Below are positions 5,616 to 8,594 of a DNA stretch of 8,594 nucleotides, piece by piece (the first letter of the stretch is position 1; each line of letters begins with the position of its first letter). Location: positions 1 through 8,594 of the forward strand of contig PMST01000392.1 in the NCBI GenBank assembly GCA_003168295.1. Direction: 5' to 3'. Both the position numbers and the translations under genes were made by a program. The notes below the pieces were generated by a model. That model did not search any database and was not told the origin of the DNA. It worked only from the letters and a program-made list of their open reading frames with translations. The stretch is from Actinomycetota bacterium (GTDB taxonomy: Bacteria; Actinomycetota; Actinomycetes; Streptosporangiales; Streptosporangiaceae).

Positions 5616-5651
5616 ATCCGCCGAAGCGTAGATCCGCCGAAGCGTAGATCC
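5604..5651. repeat. Three perfect tandem copies of a 16-bp unit
   Basis: GCCGAAGCGTAGATCC is repeated at 5604-5619, 5620-5635 and 5636-5651 without mismatch. The first copy contains the last codons and stop of the LuxR remnant. Because 16 is not a multiple of three, the TAG at 5613, 5629 and 5645 falls in each of the three forward frames. Confidence 0.95.
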
Positions 5652-5671
5652 GTCCAGGCACCGAACGCGGC

Positions 5672-6544
5672 CTAGGTGGTGGCCACCAGCAGATCCTCAC
5701 CGCTCGACGGGCGAAGGGCATCGGTCCGATCGGCGAAGTAGCGCTCGGTGAGCAAGGTTCCCGAGACGTGCTCGGCGTCTTTGAAGCCGGCTTCGCGGGC
5801 CAGCGCCAGCATCTCGTCCGGGGTGTAGAAGCTGATGAACGGCGTTCCGGCGGCTCGCGCACCCGACTCGGCCATACGGAATCCGGCCCGATCGGCGTCA
5901 TCGAGGAGTTCGGCCGGCAGCAGGAACGTCATGGCGAGCGTCGAGCCAGCGGCGAGCCCGGCGATCTCGCGCAGCGTAGCCGCGTTGGCCTCCTTACTGA
6001 GGTACATGGAGACGCCAGTGGAGACCACGACCGCCGGCTGCCCGGGATCGAAACCACAAGCGGCCAGCTGATCCCACCACGACGCGCCCGCCTCGAAGTC
6101 GCCCGCCTCGAAGTCGACTGGGACCAGTCGCAGCCACGGCGGAACGCCGAAGCCCAGCTCAATAAGTCGCTGGCGCTTCCAGGCCTGCGGACCAGGCTGG
6201 TCGACCTCGAACAATCGCAGGCGGGCCGCGACCTCCGGCCTGCGCTGGGCGAAGGTATCCAGGCCGGCGCCCAAGATGACGTACTGGGCGACGCCTCGGC
6301 CAGCCTGCTCGACCACCAGGTCCTCGATGAAACGAGCACGGCCGACAATGGCCGCCCGGAACGGGCTGGTCCCGGCCGGGTGCATGTCCGGGCGATCGCG
6401 CCAGCCGTCGTCGGGGGCGGCTAGCCGCAGGCCGATCTCGTCCTCGAGCACATGTGGCGGCGCGTCGACCTGCACGTGCATGGCTCGCCAGAGGGCGACC
6501 CGCACCGCGGTGCCGTCCGCCGCCGCGGCCTGTTCGTCAGCCAT
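5672..6544 (-). CDS. Class I SAM-dependent methyltransferase, leucine carboxyl / O-methyltransferase-like (TIGR00027 type)
   Basis: A 290-residue cytoplasmic methyltransferase transferring a methyl group from S-adenosylmethionine to an unknown acceptor. Motif I is ILGAGLDTFAQR (90-101), the glycine-rich SAM loop; motif II is FEVDQP (112-117), with an acidic residue for the ribose; STGVSMYLSKEA (175-186) is the conserved post-strand-4 block of the leptomycin-type / leucine carboxyl methyltransferase group. Length and order agree with the family (about 270-310). It starts at ATG 6544-6542 with AGGA five bases upstream. An in-frame 15-bp duplication doubles DFEAG at 144-153. It is the last gene of the likely SDR-DUF899-methyltransferase run, 57 bases after the DUF899 stop. 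The stop falls next to a perfect 12-bp palindrome, TGGTGGCCACCA, at 5677-5688. Acceptor substrate cannot be told; actinomycete relatives occur in both secondary and housekeeping metabolism. Confidence 0.92.
   Translation of the reverse strand: MADEQAAAADGTAVRVALWRAMHVQVDAPPHVLEDEIGLRLAAPDDGWRDRPDMHPAGTSPFRAAIVGRARFIEDLVVEQAGRGVAQYVILGAGLDTFAQRRPEVAARLRLFEVDQPGPQAWKRQRLIELGFGVPPWLRLVPVDFEAGDFEAGASWWDQLAACGFDPGQPAVVVSTGVSMYLSKEANAATLREIAGLAAGSTLAMTFLLPAELLDDADRAGFRMAESGARAAGTPFISFYTPDEMLALAREAGFKDAEHVSGTLLTERYFADRTDALRPSSGEDLLVATT
6086..6115 (-). repeat. 15-bp perfect in-frame tandem duplication inside the methyltransferase gene
   Basis: GCCCGCCTCGAAGTC (plus strand) occurs at 6086-6100 and 6101-6115 with no difference. 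It encodes DFEAG twice (residues 144-153), where relatives normally have one copy after the strand ending in VPVDF. Confidence 0.9.
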
Positions 6545-6601
6545 GGTGTCCTGCCTTCTCGCCTGCTGCCTGCCCCCGCCATCTAACCAGCCCCCCGCGC
6601 C

Positions 6602-7336
6602 TCAGGCGTATTCGTCGTGGCGGCGAATCCAGGTCTGGAACGCGTCGCCTTCGTCGCGTCCCCTGGGCGCCCGGTCCAGGATCGGGTAGTAGCCCATCAG
6701 GAACTCGACCCCGCGCCCCGCCGTCGTATAGGTCTGGTAGACCGTGCCGTCCTGGCGCGTGAAGACACTCACCGCCGGTGACTCCGAGAGGTATCCGGAG
6801 ACATCGGTCCCGGTCGCGGCGGCGTTCACGGCCACGATCGGCGGCAGCCCGCCCTCGTCGAGGCCCCATGAACGCACCTGCTCGTGGGAGTACGAGGCGC
6901 CGAAGTCGACGTTGAAGCCGGTGTTCGCCGATGAGACCCAGGGCAGGGTCCAGCCCATCCGCTGCTTGTAGGCCTGAAGCCTGGCCAGCGGCGCCTGCGA
7001 AACGAGCAGCAGGGTCACGTCACGAGCGTGCAGGTGCGGCAGGAGGCCGTCGAGCCCATCGGCCATCGACGAGTTGACCGGGCATCCCGCCTCGTAGCTC
7101 GGTCCGAACATGAAGTGGTAGAACATGAGCTGCGAGCGACCGTCGAAGAGCTCGGCCAGGGTCCGCGTCCCGTCGTCGGTGTCGAACCGGTACTCCTTCT
7201 CGATCGTGACCCAGGGCAGCTCGCGCCGCTGGCGCGCCAGCTCGTCCGCCCTCCTGGTGTGCTCCTTCTCGCGCTGCAGCAGCTCGTCCCGAGCGGCCTG
7301 CCACTCCTGCTGGGTGACCACCTTATGATCCGTCAT
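6602..7336 (-). CDS. DUF899 family thioredoxin-like protein
   Basis: A 244-residue cytoplasmic protein with a thioredoxin-like fold. The family signature is clear: WVTIEKEYRFDTDDG (42-56), LAELFDGRSQLMFYHFMFGP (60-79), then the active-site loop AGCPVNSS (83-90), LLLVSQAPLARLQAYKQRMGW (109-129) and FNVDFGASYSHEQ (141-153). Many DUF899 proteins have a CPxC redox pair; here C85 is the only cysteine, with N88 where the second would be, so thiol-disulfide exchange of the classical kind is unlikely. I chose ATG 7336 because GGAAAGGAG lies nine bases upstream and the family begins close to it; the frame stays open through the repeat tract to 7456, but that part reads as low-complexity HTRKASTSGK repeats. 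It lies between the SDR and the methyltransferase in a same-strand run. Function is unknown. Confidence 0.92.
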   Translation of the reverse strand: MTDHKVVTQQEWQAARDELLQREKEHTRRADELARQRRELPWVTIEKEYRFDTDDGTRTLAELFDGRSQLMFYHFMFGPSYEAGCPVNSSMADGLDGLLPHLHARDVTLLLVSQAPLARLQAYKQRMGWTLPWVSSANTGFNVDFGASYSHEQVRSWGLDEGGLPPIVAVNAAATGTDVSGYLSESPAVSVFTRQDGTVYQTYTTAGRGVEFLMGYYPILDRAPRGRDEGDAFQTWIRRHDEYA

Positions 7337-7355
7337 CGCCTCTGGCTCCTTTCCC

Positions 7356-7415
7356 GATGTGCTTGCTTTCCGATGTGCTTGCTTTCCGGATGTGCTTGCT
7401 TTCCGGGTGTGCTTA
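7356..7415 (-). repeat. 16/17-bp tandem repeat in the leader between the SDR and DUF899 genes
   Basis: Plus-strand GATGTGCTTGCTTTCC occurs at 7356-7371, 7372-7387 and 7389-7404; the last two copies are each followed by an extra G, making 17-bp periods. A partial, slightly changed copy (GGTGTGCTTA) at 7406-7415 overlaps the SDR stop codon. On the coding strand each unit begins GGAAAG, the same bases that open the ribosome binding site of the DUF899 gene. Confidence 0.92.
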
Positions 7416-8138
7416 AGCCGCGGTGGGCTCTGCCGCGACGAACGCCGCGTTCTCACGCTCGAGCGCCTTGACCGCCCCGCCGCGCCAGCTCTCGGCCAGG
7501 GACTGTGACGCCGGGTCGGGGAAGATGTCCTCTTCCCCGTTCTCCACTCCGTCGAAGATGGCTCGCGCGACCGACTCGGGGGAGGCCTTCGGTATGTCGA
7601 AGCCCCGGGTCATGTCCGTATCGGTGGGGCCGGTCAGGACGGCGTGAACCCGCACGCCCCGCCCGGCCAGCAGGGCGCGCAGCGACTGGGTCAGGTTGAA
7701 CGCGGCCGCCTTCGAGATCGCGTAGGCCGGAGTGAGCGGCAGGGGAGCGACGGCCATCGTCGACACGTTGTTGACTATCGCTCCGCGGGAACGAGTTAGC
7801 AACGGCAGGAAGGCCTGGATGACGCGATACGGGCCGAAGAAGTTGACAGCCAGGTGCTGATCGAGCACGGCGCGATCGCTCAGGTCATCAAAAAGCGCGA
7901 TTCCGGCGTTGTTGATGAGGACATCGAGAGATTCGATGCTCTGCGCCGCGGCCTGAGTCTGCGCCGCGTCGGTCACGTCCAGCCTTAGCGGCGTGACGCG
8001 CCCGTCCGGGTGGGCTAGGGTCTGGCGCGTCCCGGCATACACCCGCGCCGCGCCTCTGGATAGCGCTTCGGCGACGAGCGCCTGCCCGATGCCGCGGTTG
8101 GCCCCGGTCACCAGGACGGTCTGGCCGGCGATGGTCAT
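7413..8138 (-). CDS. Short-chain dehydrogenase/reductase (SDR), classical type
   Basis: A 241-residue cytoplasmic NAD(P)-dependent oxidoreductase. The cofactor motif is TGANRGIG (11-18); AGTR (35-38) at the end of the second strand puts an Arg where NADP-preferring enzymes have one; LDV (53-55) and NNAG (76-79) follow; the catalytic residues are N99, S126, Y139 and K143 (YAISK). Length is normal for classical SDRs. ATG 8138-8136 is chosen because GGAGG lies seven bases upstream and the protein then begins three residues before the first strand; a longer in-frame reading to 8246 adds 36 unconserved residues. It is probably the first gene of the three-gene minus-strand run, 76 bases before DUF899. 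The substrate is a carbonyl or alcohol of unknown identity. Confidence 0.94.
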   Translation of the reverse strand: MTIAGQTVLVTGANRGIGQALVAEALSRGAARVYAGTRQTLAHPDGRVTPLRLDVTDAAQTQAAAQSIESLDVLINNAGIALFDDLSDRAVLDQHLAVNFFGPYRVIQAFLPLLTRSRGAIVNNVSTMAVAPLPLTPAYAISKAAAFNLTQSLRALLAGRGVRVHAVLTGPTDTDMTRGFDIPKASPESVARAIFDGVENGEEDIFPDPASQSLAESWRGGAVKALERENAAFVAAEPTAA

Positions 8139-8594
8139 GATTGTTCCTCCAGCTCTGCGATGCTCTTGCGGTTTCCGCGCCGCTTGTTCAGCGGCCCGCA
8201 GATATAGACCAGCCGGATCCGAGCGAATCGCCGCGGACAGGCTCATGACTTTCGGGGCTTCTGCTGGCCGGAGGATCGCCTAGAGCACCGACAAGTAGCC
8301 GGGTCCGCCACCGGCCGATTTAAAGCCGCGGCGCATCCCCTAATGTCCGGTTTACCGCATCTCACTGGCAGATTTTGGTGGTGGATTCGGGCTTGACGGT
8401 CGATTGGGTGTACCGGGGAGAACCGAGACGGAAAACGCTGTTCGGACAGTGTGTGTCTGGTGTGCGGCTAATGCGCGGTGGTCTGGGCCGTAGGGTCCAG
8501 GGTCCCGCTCGCTTTTCCGCGCGCCTGCGGGGGCGTGGCGTAGGCGGCGTATGCGGTGGTCGGGCCGGGCCGTAACGTTTCCGGAACGGTTTGG
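8139..8594. other. 456-bp region without a supported gene, upstream of the SDR operon
   Basis: No frame here has both a ribosome binding site and protein-like composition; a 66-codon plus-strand frame from TTG 8375 is Arg/Gly-rich and looks like chance. Nearest the SDR, the hairpin GCCGCT (8179-8184) / AGCGGC (8190-8195) with a 5-base loop would lie in the leader. TATATC on the minus strand (8206-8201) is a weak -10 candidate with no good -35. The right part (8340-8460) is less GC-rich than the genes and may be the edge of another promoter region. Confidence 0.5.

Noticed and set aside
5604..5651. Possible CRISPR array or attachment site
   Set aside because: The copies abut directly with no spacers, there are only three, and no integrase, transposase or cas gene is present.
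5677..5688. Perfect 12-bp palindrome TGGTGGCCACCA as a terminator or operator
   Set aside because: It lies in the last codons of the methyltransferase and has no loop, so it cannot form a useful hairpin; a protein-binding site is possible but unsupported.
5768..6424. Plus-strand frame of 218 codons opposite the methyltransferase
   Set aside because: The minus strand carries SAM-binding motifs I and II in order; the plus frame has none and no ribosome binding site.
7337..7456. N-terminal extension of the DUF899 protein through the repeat tract
   Set aside because: It would overlap the end of the SDR gene and consists of HTRKASTSGK-type repeats; the ATG at 7336 has its own ribosome binding site. 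Kept only as a possibility in the findings.
8375..8575. 66-codon plus-strand frame at the right end
   Set aside because: TTG start, no ribosome binding site, Arg/Gly-rich composition rising with local GC; looks like chance.

Overview
The window is chromosomal DNA from a high-GC actinomycete. The best evidence is an RbpA-family RNA polymerase-binding protein, a family confined to Actinobacteria. Supporting signs are GC-rich third codon positions, GTG start codons, two LuxR-type helix-turn-helix modules of actinobacterial style, and DUF899, SAM-methyltransferase and small membrane protein families common in Streptomyces/Streptosporangiales-type genomes. I cannot name the species.

Layout. (1) On the minus strand, a zinc-dependent alcohol dehydrogenase runs off the left edge (1-869). 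(2) A 194-bp divergent spacer separates it from a plus-strand run of four closely spaced genes (1064-4124). These encode a 367-residue protein joining a DUF6325/DUF1269-like domain, an Ala/Glu-rich helical repeat and a C-terminal LuxR helix-turn-helix; a 402-residue alpha/beta hydrolase of the Ayg1 / 2,6-dihydropseudooxynicotine hydrolase type; and two small membrane proteins. (3) A 302-bp, locally AT-rich spacer leads to the RbpA-like gene (4427-4813), which is followed by a stem-loop terminator. (4) A 74-residue minus-strand orphan gene (4884-5108) precedes a 5'-truncated remnant of a large LuxR (LAL-type) regulator (5214-5615) that ends in a triplicated 16-bp repeat. (5) Three minus-strand genes, read right to left, form a likely operon: a short-chain dehydrogenase (8138-7413), a DUF899 thioredoxin-like protein (7336-6602) and a leptomycin/leucine-carboxyl-methyltransferase-like SAM methyltransferase (6544-5672). 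(6) The right end (8139-8594) holds no convincing gene.

How the genes may work together. The plus-strand run pairs a putative DNA-binding sensor-like protein with a hydrolase and two membrane proteins, so the first gene may regulate its own operon; this is inference. The right-hand operon combines an NADP-type reductase, a thioredoxin-like protein and a methyltransferase, which would suit modification or detoxification of a small molecule, but no substrate can be read from sequence.

The most unusual points are the domain fusion at 1064-2167 with its exact 18-residue (54-bp) helical repeat, and the number of short tandem duplications in 8.6 kb. There are six: 54, 21, 12, 16, 15 and 16/17 bp units, four of them in frame inside genes. 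I found no CRISPR array, tRNA, rRNA, insertion sequence or transposase.
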